64,000 bases of DNA from Sabellastarte sp. h YS-2021 (GCA_964017235.1 OZ024929.1:63459603-63523602); one strand, 5' to 3'. Positions 11,354 to 22,973 are shown, numbered from the stretch's first letter. The notes: a model not told the origin generated them from the letters alone. Translations and numbers: made by a program.

Positions 11354-13450
11354 ACTCACTTATTATTGGTCGTAGAGGTTTGGGATGGTATACCAACATA
11401 TAGGAAATCATGTGCTGGGAATCTTCTGGTGTGGTCAGATTTGACCTTGGGCCCCTCCTTCAAGGTCAAGCGAGGATAGGCAAAGTTTAAAGTGCTTATA
11501 ACTCGCTTATTATTGGTCCTAGAGGTTTGGGATGGTATACCAACATATAGGAAACCATGGGCTGGGAATCTTTTGGTGTGGTCAGATTTGACCTTGGACG
11601 TCTCCTTCAAGGTCAAACGAGGATAGCCAAACTGAAAAGTGCTTATAACTCGCTTGTTATTGGTCCTAGAGGTTTGGGATGGTATACCAACATATAGGAA
11701 ATCATGTCCTGGGAATCTTCTGCTGTGGTCGCATTTGACCTTGGGCCCCCCCTTCAAGGTCAAACGAGGATAGCCAAACTGAAAAGTGCTTATAACTCGC
11801 TTATTATTGGTCATAGAGGTTTGGGATGGTATACCGACATATAGGAAATCATGTGCTGGGAATCTTCTGCTGTGGTCCGATTTGACCTTGGGCCCCTCGT
11901 TCAAGGTCAAAAGAGCATAGCCAAACTTAAAAGTGCTTATAACTCGCTTATTATTGGTCCTAGAGGTTTGTGATGGTATACCAACATATAGGAAATCATG
12001 TGCTGGGAATCTTCTGGTGTGGTCGCATTTGACCTTGGGCCCCCCCTTCAAGGTCAAACGAGGATAGCCAAACTGAAAAGTGCTTATAACTCGCTTATTA
12101 TTGATCCTAGAGGTTTGGGATGGTATACCAACATATAGGAAATCATGGCCTGGGAATCTTCTGGTGTGGTCAGATTTGACCTTGGGCCTCTCCTTCAAGG
12201 TCAAACGAGGATAGCCAAACAAAAATGTTTATAACTCGCTTATTATTGGTCCTAGAGGTTTTGGATGGTAAACCAACATATAGGAAATCATGGGCTGGGA
12301 ATCTTTTGGTGTGGTTAGATTCGACCTTGGGCCTCTCCTTCAAGGTCAAACGAGGATAGCCAAACTGAAAAGTGCTTATAACTTGCTTATTATTAGTCCT
12401 AGCGGTTTGGGATGGTATACTAACATGTAGGAAATCATGGCCTGGGAATCTTTTGGTGTGGTTGGATTTAACCTTGGGCCTCTCCTTCAAGGTCAAAAGA
12501 GGATAGCCAAACTGAAAAGTGCTTATAACTTGCTTATTATTAGTCCTAGCGGTTTGGGATGGTATACTAACATGTAGGAAATCATGGCCTGGGAATCTTT
12601 TGGTGTGGTTGGATTTAACCTTGGGCCTCTCCTTCAAGGTCAAAAGAGGATAGCCAAACTGAAAAGTGCTTATAACTTGCTTATTATTAGTCCTAGCGGT
12701 TTGGGATGGTATACTAACATGTAGGAAATCATGGCCTGGGAATCTTTTGGTGTGGTTGGATTTAACCTTGGGCCTCTCCTTCAAGGTCAAAAGAGGATAG
12801 CCAAACATAAAAATGCTTATAACTCGCTTATTATTGGTCCCAGAGCTTTGGGATGGTAAACTGACATGTAGGAAATCATGTGCCAGGAATCTTCTGGTGT
12901 GGTCTGATTTGACCTTGGGCTCCTCCTTCAAGGTCAAATAAGGATAGCCAAACATAAAAATGCTTATAACTCGCTTATTATTGGTCCTAGAGCTTTGGGA
13001 TGGTATACCAACATATAGGAAATCATGGGCAGGAAATCTTATGCTGTGGTCGGATTTGACCTTGGGGTCCCCTTCAAGGTCAAGCGAGGGTAGTCAAAGT
13101 TAAAAGTGCTGATAACTCGCTTATTATTGGTCCTAGAGGTATGGGACGGTAAAGCAACATGCAGGAAATCATGGGCTGGTAATATTTTAGTGTGGTCGTA
13201 TTTGACCTTGGGCCTCTCCTTCAAGGTGAAATGAGGATAGGCAAACTTGGAAGTGCTTATAACTCATTTATTATTGGTCCTAGAGGTTTGGGATGGTAAA
13301 CCAAGATGTAGGAAATCATGAACTTGGAATCTTTTCTTGGGATCGGATTTGACCTTGGGACCCTCCTTCAAGGTCAAATGAGGATAGGCAAACTTAAAAG
13401 TGCTTATAACTTGCTTATGAGTCGCTTATTATTGGTCCTACAAGTTTTGG
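11345..13450. repeat. 147-bp satellite, array 1 (about 14 units)
   Basis: The words TTATTATTGGTCCTAG, GGGATGGTATACCAACAT and CCTTCAAGGTCAAA recur every 147 bases from about 11358 to 13425. 147 is 49 codons, so - strand frames stay open over several units (12222-11356 and 12955-12170), each coding 49-residue repeats. I do not regard this as a real protein: nothing suggests a start or constraint. Three central units (about 12370-12805) are almost identical, which points to recent local amplification. Confidence 0.9.
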
Positions 13451-14894
13451 ATATTAAACCAACCTATAGGAGTTCATGGTTTGCAATTTTTTTTTCATTT
13501 GTGATTTTGAAATGTTTTGCAGTTGGCCTTCATATCTGTGACAAGTGTATTTACTTTGCAACCTCTTGCTTTTGACTAAAGTTACATATATTTTTTCCTG
13601 TAGAGTACAACAACTCTATATATTACTTTGTTCTCTTTCTTTTATATTTGTAAAAAGGAATTTATAATCTTTCCCCTTCATTAATCCAACAAACAGAAAC
13701 TTCACTCAGTTTACCATATTTTGAAGTGAATTACCACTGAATTATGTTCTAATGATATATATTAGGATAGTAAGTTGTTACAGTTGTAAATGTCTGATGT
13801 ACTGCATATATTCAAAAAGTATACAGATCCATGCCACCTTAATAGTAGATTCAACCTTTTCTTTACACTCACTCAGAGCCTTACTTAAGGCTCAAGTACC
13901 CTCGTAATTAAGAGAAAAGATACAGAAAACATGGTCATTTTGCATAATGTACTCTTACAATTAACATGTACTGGATTTTACACATGATATGTCTGCTCAG
14001 TTTATATCTCAAAACATGCATGAGTGTTTTATGAATACCAAATATCTGTGTACAAGTATGAAAACATATGGTACAAATTTGAGCCTTAAGCAAGGCTAAC
14101 TCACTCAATGAGAATTTGGAGAAAAGACACTGTTGTATACTTCAAGGATGAAAACAATCATGTAGCCTTGTTCAGGTGCACAGATTGTTTCTGTTGAAAT
14201 CACCATTTTTATCACCTTTTTAATATCACATCACTTTGTGGCATTGTCTGATGGAATATTGGTGATCGATGTGCCCAAGATGGGCATCATATTTAACAAG
14301 TCCCTATAATAATATACATTGCATCATACTCATTTTATTTCCTGTAGTATGTCACAGAACATTGTAGAAATAATATCGTGTGCTACTGACATTATCTACA
14401 TATAACATAGCTTTCAGATAATTTATTTTTTTATACACCGGACACATATTTTTGTTAAGGAAAACAATGACCTACAATATTATAATTGTTTCATTTTTAA
14501 AGCTGTAGAACTGTTTGTGAAATAAGTAAGGTTAATTGCTGGTGGTTTATATTTACAGTAACCTTGACCAAACATCCTAACCTGTAATGACAAATTTTAA
14601 AGTGGTTATAACTCACGTATTATTGGTCCTAAGGTTTGCAATATGAAACCAACCTAAGGGAAACCATAAGCTGGACTTGGGTCCTGTTTCGAGGTATATA
14701 GTTATAAATAGAGACTTTGGGAAAGACTAAGATAGTTGTAAAATACAGATGTTAAAAACACAACAAATGTATCAGTTTATGGGAATGATCTCCTCTTGAA
14801 CTCTAAGATCCTTTTATAAAGGTAAACAGCAATAAAACCACACACATTGTGCAGAACTATGTATAAACATGGTCTGGGGTGTTTTACTATTATG
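13451..14894. other. Spacer with one decayed satellite unit; no gene
   Basis: AT-rich noncoding DNA between the two arrays. One diverged unit of the 147-bp repeat is visible at about 14590-14700 (ACTCACGTATTATTGGTCCTA). Confidence 0.55.
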
Positions 14895-14901
14895 GAGGAA
14901 T

Positions 14902-15737
14902 ACATAGATAGATAGATCTTTATTCAGCATTACATTACAATGTAATAATACAACAATTTAAAATAAATGCTGAAAGTAAATGTCAGAAGTTCAAATGAAC
15001 TTATAACTAGACATCCCTAAATTTGGAGAGAACTGACAACATAAAGTTAAGAACATACAATAAATACTAAACAGAAATGCCTGAAGTTCAAATGAACTTA
15101 TTAGTAAATATTATTTAACTTGGACATAACTGACAACAGAAAGTCAAGAAAGAAATACAGCAGATAAAATAGATTTCGATTTATGACACAAAGAAGCTAT
15201 TTAGCAATGAATATGCTAATTTGAACTGTTTGTCTGTTAATTAAATTTTAACATACTTGACAAAGTACTTAATGGTAAAAATATAGATTAAGATACACAC
15301 AGATTTAGTACACAGATCCGTAACTTCCATTTGTCATACCATAATTTGTTGGATAGGCAATGGTTTTTTATATTTAGTGAGGAATTCTTCTTTTAATCTC
15401 TTTTTGAAGCTTATTATAGATGGCAACAATCTTACATGTGATAGAATTTGATTGTACAGTTTAACCCCTATAATACTAGGACATCTACTTTTCTGGAAAG
15501 TTTTGGGGATATTTTGATAAATGTTTCCACAGTTCCTTGTATTATAGTTATGAACATGCTTGACATATCTATATCGTTCCATTAGTTTAGGTGGTATCAA
15601 ATTCCTATCAGCTTTGAAAATATGAGTACATGTTTTGAATTTTATTATATCCCGTAACTTTAAACATTTGAATGCATTGTATGTGTTGCTTGTTGAATCT
15701 CTGTATCTTAAGGAGCCAATCAGGCACATTCCTGACA
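14902..15737 (-). mobile_element. 5'-truncated LINE insertion
   Basis: Flanked by GAGGAAT at 14895-14901 and 15738-15744. The - strand 3' end is a short ATCT-type tail (TAGATAGATAGATC on +). Before insertion the target read like the array leader (compare 11245-11260), so the LINE landed in the leader of array 2. Confidence 0.7.
15334..15729 (-). pseudogene. LINE ORF2 C-terminal fragment
   Basis: 131 codons matching the tail that follows the reverse transcriptase in jockey/CR1-like LINEs: HNYNTRN, then KSRCPSIIGVKLYNQ, and a lysine-rich FKKRLKEEFL end. The RT itself was lost by 5' truncation. The frame is open but has no proper start or catalytic part. Confidence 0.65.
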
Positions 15738-15741
15738 GAGG

Positions 15742-16855
15742 AATCTAGGCGCCAGTCGATATTGGGATCAATCGGGCCATAATTGAGCGATTGACGGGCG
15801 ATTGATTATAAGTTCATAAAAAATTTACTACGATTAAGCCTTGAACTCGCTTATTATTGGTCCTAGAGGTTTGGGATGGTGTACCAACATATAGGAAATC
15901 ATGTGCTGGAAATCTTCTGGTGTGGTCAGATTTGACCTGGGGCCCCTCATTAAAGATCAAAAGAGGATAGGCAAAGTTTTAAGTGCTTATAACTCGCTTA
16001 TTATTGGTCCTAGAGGTTTAGAATGGTATACCAGCATATAGGAAATCATGTGCTGGGAATCATCTGGTGTGGTCAGATTTGACCTTGGGCCCCTCGTTTA
16101 AGGTCAAATGAAGATAGCCAAACATAAATGTGCTTATAACTCGCTTATTATTGGTCCTAGAGCTTTGGGATGGTAAACCAACATATAGGAAACCATGGAC
16201 AGGGAATCTCTTGGTGTGGTCGCATTTGACCTTGGGCTTCCTCTTCAAGGTCAAACGAGTATAGCCAAACATAAAAGTGCTTATAAGTGGCTTGCTTTGG
16301 GATGGTAAACCAACCTGTAGGAAATCATGTGCTGGGAATCTTCTGGTGTGGTCAGATTTGACCTTTGGGCCTCTCCTTCAAGGTCAAATGAGCATAACCA
16401 AACTTTAAAGTGCTTTTAACTCGCTTATGATTGGTCCTAGAGGTTTGGGATGGTAAACCAACATGTAGAAATTAAGGGCTGGTAATCTTTTGCTGTGGTC
16501 GAATTTGACCTTGGCCCTCTCCTTCAAGGTCAAATGAGCATAGCCAAACTTAAAAGTGCTTATAACTCACTTATTATTGGTCCTACAGGTTTAGGATGGT
16601 AAACCAACATGTAGGAAATCATGTGCTGGGAATCTTCTGGTGTGGTCAGATTTGATCTTAGGCCTCTCCTTCAAGGTCCAACGAGGATAGGAACTTTAAA
16701 GTGCTTATAACTCATTTATTATTGGTCCTAGAGGTTTGGGATGGTATACCTACATATAGAAAATGATGGGCTTGAAATCTTTTGATGTGGTCAGATTTGA
16801 CCTTGGGCCTCTCCTTCAAGGTCAAACAAGCAGAGTCAAACTTTAAAGTACTTCT
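15742..16855. repeat. Array leader copy 2 and satellite array 2 (about 7 units)
   Basis: The leader (15742-15850) is followed by about seven 147-bp units, one shortened near 16290. The units are more diverged from each other than the central units of array 1. Confidence 0.85.
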
Positions 16856-17795
16856 TCTTCTTTGAAGCTGAAAACACACAGTCAGCTGATACAGAACCCG
16901 TTCATAGGCACTGAGTGTTTTTTTCGTTTTAAGGTCACTCTTGTGATCCTAACATGGTCCTTTTCACGAACATTTCTCTTCACCAATAACATTTACCTCT
17001 TCACATTAGTCCTTTAGCATTTTATATAAAGCTTAAAAGCTGTAGGGACGCTTTGTTTTTGTGTACAAAAACTTTTGTCTAGTTTTTTGTGGCGTCAGCT
17101 TGAGATTTATAACGTAAATATAAATAAATATGTGTTTGAAGTAATAATGACATGCTTTTGTTTGTTAAAACGTCATTTTGATATAATTTTGTTTATTTAC
17201 ACACATAAAAAGAGCTTCTTTTCTAATTTAAACAATTGTAAGCTATTTCTGATGAAGGAGTGACGCTCGGAGTGATGCCCGATGGGCTTGAAATCTTTTG
17301 ATGTGGTCAGATTTGACCTTGGGCCTCTCCTTCAAGGTCAAACAAGCAGAGTCAAACTTTAAAGTGCTTCTTCTTCTTTGCAGCTGAAAACACACAGTCA
17401 GCTGATACAGAACCCGTTCATAGGCACTGAGTGTTTTTTTCATTTTAAGGTCACTCTTGTGATCCTAACATGGTCCTTTTCACGAACATTTCTCTTCACC
17501 AATAACATTTACCTCTTCACATTAGTCCTTTAGCATTTTATATAAAGCTTAAAAGCTGTAGGGACGCTTTGTTTTTGTGTACAAAAACTTTTGTCTAGTT
17601 TTTTGTGGCGTCAGCTTGAGATTTATAACGTAAATATAAATAAATATGTGTTTGAAGTAATAATGACGTGCTTTTGTTTGTTAAAACATCATTTTGATAT
17701 AATTTTGTTTATTTACACACATAAAAAGAGCTTCTTTTCTAATTTAAACAATTGTAAGCTATTTCTGATGAAGGAGTGACGCTCCGAAAGCTCAA
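16764..17795. repeat. 516-bp direct tandem duplication
   Basis: 16764-17279 and 17280-17795 match at an offset of exactly 516 with only a few differences. The unit spans the last satellite repeat, the right end of the Helentron-like element, PLE-B 3' sequence and part of the hammerhead. The duplication therefore followed both insertions. Confidence 0.85.
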
Positions 17796-17850
17796 ATTAA
17801 TTTTTTTGTACGCTCTTTGTTTTTACTTTGTATATTATTTTATATGGATA
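17083..17850 (+). mobile_element. PLE-B, right part (3' end)
   Basis: Resumes the PLE 3' region at TTTTTTGTGGCGTCAG and continues to TATTATTTTATATGGATA. It contains the 516-bp duplication; the first copy breaks the hammerhead at about 17249-17270. Confidence 0.7.
17765..17793 (+). ncRNA. Hammerhead ribozyme core
   Basis: CTGATGA, GGAG/CTCC with a TGACG loop, GAAAGCTC, followed by AAATTAATTT. Confidence 0.65.
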
Positions 17851-17859
17851 TTGAAATAG

Positions 17860-18850
17860 GGCCCATCTTTAGGATTAGATACTTCAAGATACTAAATTTA
17901 AATCAAATCTATCAAGGAGTTTTGAGATATTCAACAAAGACTAAATTGAATATAATTATCTTATCACTAGGAGTTTAAAGGTCATCTTAAAATAGTTCAC
18001 ACCTTGAAGACCAGTTACATCCATATACCAAATGTGATTTGAATCTGTGATTGCATTTTTAAGTTATTGCCCACAAATCACAAAAAAATGTGTTAATAGT
18101 GGGAGTTTTCAGGTCATCTTAAAGTAGGGTACATATCCATCACCCACAACATCCACATGCCAAATTTAAATTTCATCCTACAACAAATTTTTGAAATATT
18201 TCCCAGAAACAAAGTGTGACGATGATGCTGGTCATATATGTGAACCATCACAGCTGCTAGTTACACAATACTGATGCAACCTTAACTCATAAGTTTATAA
18301 AATATCAGTTATTTACTCTAACATTACAAAATAGACGTTTTGGGGGCTAGATATATGTACATGATGAATGTCAATGAACAAAAAATCTTAACTACCACAT
18401 AAAATATCTTCCAAAACCCCCCAAAATTGTCACAAACTTAAACTCAATGATAGTTTATAGCTGCGAAGGAGTTTTAACATAACCTTTTCATGAAGGGTCT
18501 GGGTCAAGGTTTGTTACATCTGGAACTTAAACATGCCTAGAATTACAGAGTATTTGAAATACTGTTTAAAATTTGACAAACTTAAGTAAGATCACCTTAC
18601 TGTATGGCCCTTACCTATTGCCAGTTACATATACATGTATTTTTTTCACTATACTAGAAGTAAAAGCTCATCATAATTATTGTATACATGGGAGTTTAAG
18701 GTCACCTTGAAATAGGACACACCATAAAAATGTAGTTACAATTACATGGCAAATCTGTCAACCCCTTTTTGAGATACTGTTTTGAAATGAAAAAAAACAA
18801 CTTAAACTGAGTATAACTATGAGATATAAAATAACTCTAAATGCTCTGAC
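17860..18850. repeat. Decayed AAGGTCA-type repeats in intronic/upstream DNA
   Basis: The phrase GGAGTTTAAAGGTCATCTTAAAAT or a close form recurs at about 17970, 18100 and 18690, each followed by a similar 'CACACC...CATCCATATACCAAAT' stretch. These look like old diverged tandem or dispersed units. No coding signal was seen. Confidence 0.4.
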
Positions 18851-19191
18851 ATCCTTTCTTTGCAATAATATAAATATGTCTTATTTGTTATAAATTCCCT
18901 TATGTTAAGGATAATTTGATCTTTCTGATTTTTTTTCTATTGAAGTAAAGTTGAGCAGTTGTATAATTACAGCTGTCAAATTTTTCCTGCTATATTTTGT
19001 TATACAATGGTGCTTTGATTTCTTCCTTGATTTAGATAAATAATGGAAGCATGAAATTCAGATTCATTTCTGTCCCACTACACCCAGTGACTGATGTCTG
19101 ATCAGAGAACTGTATCCATTAAAGTCAATATTAAATACAGTTTTTATCTATTCATCATATCAGATGAGTTTTATTTTTGTTATTACATTAG

Positions 19192-19387
19192 ATAGAAATA
19201 CAAGTCCAAACATGACAGAGTCAGAAAAGGGGCTTCAAGTAGTTCCACTGAAATCCAGTGCTTTGGAAGCTGTTGAAAGAAGTACACATTCAAAACAATA
19301 TCGGGATCTTCCTATGCATGTAAATATTGCAAAATTGCACAACTGGATGGTGGCTGATGCAAACTATGAACAGTACATATTAAAAAG
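19192..19387 (+). CDS. Polypeptide GalNAc-transferase-like gene, exon 1 seen here
   Basis: An open stretch between a TTACATTAG acceptor and an AAAAAG|GTGAGT donor. It reads SEKGLQVVPLKSSAL early and ends in DANYEQYILKR. In GT27 enzymes the stem region ends with a conserved 'RxxxC' just before the catalytic domain. Joining this exon (phase 2) to 38814 gives R then C-S-E-K-K-Y in frame, as expected. Upstream exons with the signal-anchor and the start codon are not recognised in the window. The residues usually conserved here (SDxIxLxR, PDxR) are poorly matched, so this would be a divergent family member. The link to exon 2 rests on phase and the RxxxC position. Confidence 0.6.
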
Positions 19388-21240
19388 GTGAGTATTAGTT
19401 GATTATCTAAGTTTAAGTCTAAGATCATTCAAGACGCCATGAGTTGTTTTCAGCATATTCCATTTGAGTTTCAAAAAGGAATCAAAGAGTAAAAAAATCA
19501 GGAACGTTTGTATTTCTTTAACCAACCGAAGCTATCTAAGAGACTCTTCCTTTTAGACACCGCTGCACATTAAGTCAAAGTTAAAGTTAGGTTTTACATC
19601 CCGTTCAACAGCCAGGGTCATATTTGGAGCATTTCCAGCTCTGGACAGAGGTGACTGTCTGTGATAAGATGCCAACTTGGCTACCCCACAAGGCCACATA
19701 TGAGATTTGGTTAATGTTCAGTTCATTTGTATTTCACTTGCATTTCACCTATCTGGATTTGATTCCCTGATGGTTTCCTTCAGGAAAAATCTTAATATCT
19801 TGTTGATGAAGGCCATTTCATCATTGTTTCTGGTTTACTTGTTGTCTCTGTAGCAACAGTTATTTCTATGCACATGGATAGATGAACTGGAATCCAGCTC
19901 ATAGTTACTGTGACTTAAAGTCTGCCTTAAATGCAGACAGATGTTCTGTAATGCTTTATAATAACTGAAATTTTAATTGATTTATCAAACCAAAATTTAT
20001 TAAACTGTAAATGACCATTTCTTAGTATTGCCAATGTAACTATGTGCGTAAATGATGAGAGAATTGGGGTCCCAAGGAAAAGAACCAAATAAAATAGGAA
20101 GTCGAAATGCCACAAATCTCACATCAAATATTAGAATACCCATAAAACCAACTAAGAGAGAGCCTTTACCGAAAAAAAAGTTATAGTTTTTAATTTCTGT
20201 GGCTGTGACCGAGAATTGGAAATTTCATCTACCCATAACTTTTTGAGTTATTTTGCAAGTAAACAGACAGATAGAAACAGACAAACCGAAAAAACTGACA
20301 AAGAAATAACACCTCAAAAGACATTATCTTTCAAGTTATTAAAGTTATTAAAGACATTATCTTTGACGGAGGTATGTTTTTACTCTGGAAGATCCTCTTG
20401 ATAGGCAGATTGTTCAGAGTTGTAGTCCAGTGGATATGTGAGAAAGCATGTTTTGTTGCTATTATGGAATTTTTTTTGTTGATTTGACATCCCTGAGCTG
20501 TCCTTATGGAAAATCAGCTGGGTGCCAAATGGCTGCCATAAATTGTAGAAAATTCTATTTTTACACATATTTTTGGTTCTATTATGTTTAGAGACACAAT
20601 CTTGGTGTCTAAGTCTAAGGGTTCTGGGGTCAAAAGAATCTATGTTTGATGTGATACAAGGTTTAAATAGAACATAAATATCAGTTTTTACATTTACCCA
20701 CCAAATTTTGATAAAAGAATGTTTTTGACAGTGTTTTTTCATCATTTTGTGATGTATTCCATTTTATTTTCAGAATTGGTTATTTTAATCCAGATCCATT
20801 TTACAATACCACATACATGTATTATTCCATGATGTCTGTATCTCTTAATGTTCATGTCAGTGATAGCCTAAATATTTTGTTATAAAACAGTGTACTTGTC
20901 CATGAAAAGTACAATCTCAGCCCCTGTTGTTTAATAAGTACACAGTTTTATAACAAAAGGTATTGGGTATCACAGATTATGGACAACAATGGACATAGAT
21001 GCGGATGACTTAAAAATGATAGCTAAAATTATAGCATTGCCCTGCACCAGAGAAAGCTCTTACTAAAATTCATTCATGGTAACCCCAAAGTGCAACTTCA
21101 AACTTCAACTTCATTAAAGGTATAGTAATTTCTGAAATGATTGAAACTGTGACAAATCAGGTCTGGTTTTTATCGGATGTATTTGTTCAAGATGGCCTGA
21201 ATTTTCACACATTATGATCAATTTTGTGAAAGTGACTGTA
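19388..21240. other. Intron sequence; no gene recognised
   Basis: First part of a 19.4-kb intron. A stretch at about 19570-19720 (GTTTTACATCCCGTTCAACA) resembles one at about 43450-43670 and may be an old dispersed repeat. The - strand frame at 20380-20745 has no recognisable domain. Confidence 0.4.
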
Positions 21241-21262
21241 TGTATTTGAATTGGTTTGTGTT

Positions 21263-21291
21263 CTGAGGAAGGAGTGACTCTCCGAAACGTC
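21263..21291 (+). ncRNA. Hammerhead core, second PLE family
   Basis: CTGAGGA, stem II GGAG/CTCC, GAAACGTC. Position 7 of the hammerhead core is free, so CTGAGGA is allowed. Stem III would be A-C/G-U with no loop. The downstream tail (TTGCTCCTTTATATAAAAATAAC) differs from the main family. Confidence 0.6.
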
Positions 21292-21539
21292 AAATAAATT
21301 TATATTATTGCTCCTTTATATAAAAATAACATTTTTTTCAATTTTCTGACATAACATGAGTCTACAAAAAAAATCTTCCTTCACAAAACTGATACTTATT
21401 TTCATTTTCAACATAGTGTAACTGATGTATTTGATCTGGCCAATGCAATCTAACAGATTTTCAACAAATAGAACAAAAATTGAAGTAAATGGAAAAGATC
21501 TTACGCTGGTATAAGTATGTCAAAAGTCCGCTGAGAGAT

Positions 21540-21830
21540 AGGATCCAAAAAGTAAAGATAATGCCATCATAATTAATCACATGGCACCAATTGCATCACA
21601 TACAGATGACTCACACATCAAAGTAATCTGTGATGATACAGATGTCTTCATCTTACTAATTTACGTCTATATGAAAGAACAAATGACTGAAAAACAACAA
21701 TATAGCATGGAGATATCAAGTCCTTCAAGTGCTTTTGTTGACATGTGTCCTTCTGAAATATGTATATTACACTCAGCACCCAGTCTGACCCACCAGACTT
21801 ATTCAATATGAATATTATGGTAATGAAAAT
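21540..21830 (+). pseudogene. Fragment of an unknown mobile-element-type ORF (DDTDV motif)
   Basis: The frame from 21581 reads IKVICDDTDVFILLIY. A 'xDDTDVLVLL' box occurs in large uncharacterised ORFs that are repeated in many invertebrate genomes. The piece is about 80 codons with no start or end matching a complete protein. Function unknown. Confidence 0.35.
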
Positions 21831-21915
21831 GGCGCAACATTGTACCCAGTCACATTACCATATGGTGTGTCTGCTGTTTGTGCGAATATTCTTGACTTAT
21901 CAAATGTATGGATGT

Positions 21916-22101
21916 TCAATCAGTTGCCCATGTTTTAAACACACTATTCAGGTACAACTTGCTCAACCTGTTTATTACTAGGACGTCCTCAAAACCTTTG
22001 ACATATTTATTGGTATAATCTTCAAAAATATGCTCTATATTTTCAGATACCCTATTACAAAAACTGTACTTATCATCTTGGTGGATTTTGCTGATCTTCA
22101 A
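21916..22101 (-). pseudogene. Possible LINE C-terminal zinc-knuckle fragment
   Basis: The reading DKYSFCNRVSENIEHIFEDY resembles the 'CxxC...EtxxHlFxxC' knuckle near the end of LINE proteins, but the last Cys is missing. A weak call. Confidence 0.3.
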
Positions 22102-22452
22102 AATGTTATTGAAATTCTCTGGAGTATTTAAAACTGGTAACTCCTCATTCTAGAGCATTTGGATATGCGTCAGCATGAACAACTCCTCCACAACTACAAG
22201 GCCCAGAGGCATGCTGTTTTGTAAAAGACGCCTTATCTATCGAGGATAAAAAATTGTTCAAATCATGCAGATCTGTTTGTTTATCTGTTGGCTAGCGCCA
22301 GTACAAGTAAGATACCTCACCAAAAGTGTAAAAATCTAAACACTTTATCACAATTTTCTGACCATTGCAGGGATTTCTTGCATATCTTGCATATATGTAC
22401 TAGGCCACAAGTAGATTCCCTTGTATCAGGGCTAGATCTGTCTATATTTTTT

Positions 22453-22554
22453 ATTCCAAGTTAATAAAGTTTTGCTGCTTCGCTCTTTTAAGTATCCATA
22501 TAAAATAATAAACAAAGTAAAAACAAAAAGCATATCAAATAAATAAATTAATTT
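22453..22554 (-). mobile_element. Solo PLE end beginning at the ribozyme cleavage site
   Basis: On the - strand it starts AAATTAATTTATTT, which is the sequence directly after GCTC in intact hammerheads (compare 17793). It ends with the PLE terminus ...AACTTGGAAT. No hammerhead core is included. No target duplication was found. Confidence 0.65.
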
Positions 22555-22897
22555 GGATAGCCGAGAATGGGACTGGTCAGCATATTAAGGATGTTCCCTA
22601 GGGTCAATATTCGATAATTTAGCTGAATATGGCTAACATTTTATCTTAAGCCCAAAAGTAGTGTCAAAATGTTTAAAATCTCAACCTGTCATTTGTCTAT
22701 TACTTGATATCAATTGCATGCTTACTGAAATCGTTATCTGTTTTTGTTGATTTCATAGCACTATATAACAAAAGACAAGTAGAAAAACATCTAATTCAAG
22801 TGAATTATTTAGCTGGGTTAAAGGAGGTTAATTCAATTGAATGTGTAAAGTGATGTTATATATATATTATAAAATAATTAAAAAATAAAAATTATTT

Positions 22898-22926
22898 GAG
22901 CTTTCGGAGCTTTACTCCTTCATCAG
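22898..22926 (-). ncRNA. Hammerhead ribozyme core
   Basis: CTGATGA, then a stem II in which the 3' side is intact (CTCC), then GAAAGCTC on the - strand. Confidence 0.6.
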
Positions 22927-22973
22927 AAATAGCTTACAATTGTTTAAATTAAAAAAAAATCTTTTTAAGTGTA

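Larger units (their letters stand above)
10947..17082 (+). mobile_element. Helentron-like (HINE-type) element with satellite arrays
   Basis: Inserted in the 3' part of PLE-B between T and T; the uninterrupted form AATAATTTTTTT is seen in another PLE at about 24675. The left end starts AAGCGTCCCT. The inverse AGGGACGCTT lies at 17044-17053, not at the very right end. It is followed by a small hairpin (ACAAAA-AC-TTTTGT, 17065-17078) and CTAG. Asymmetric inverted ends plus a 3' hairpin are features of Helitron2/Helentron elements and their non-autonomous relatives, which often carry internal tandem repeats. Inside are two 147-bp satellite arrays and an inserted LINE piece. No Rep-helicase is present. 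Confidence 0.5.

Noticed and set aside
11356..12955. Two long - strand frames (288 and 261 codons) with 49-residue repeats
   Set aside because: They are explained by a 147-bp satellite whose period is a multiple of three; there is no upstream gene structure, and units vary as noncoding DNA would.
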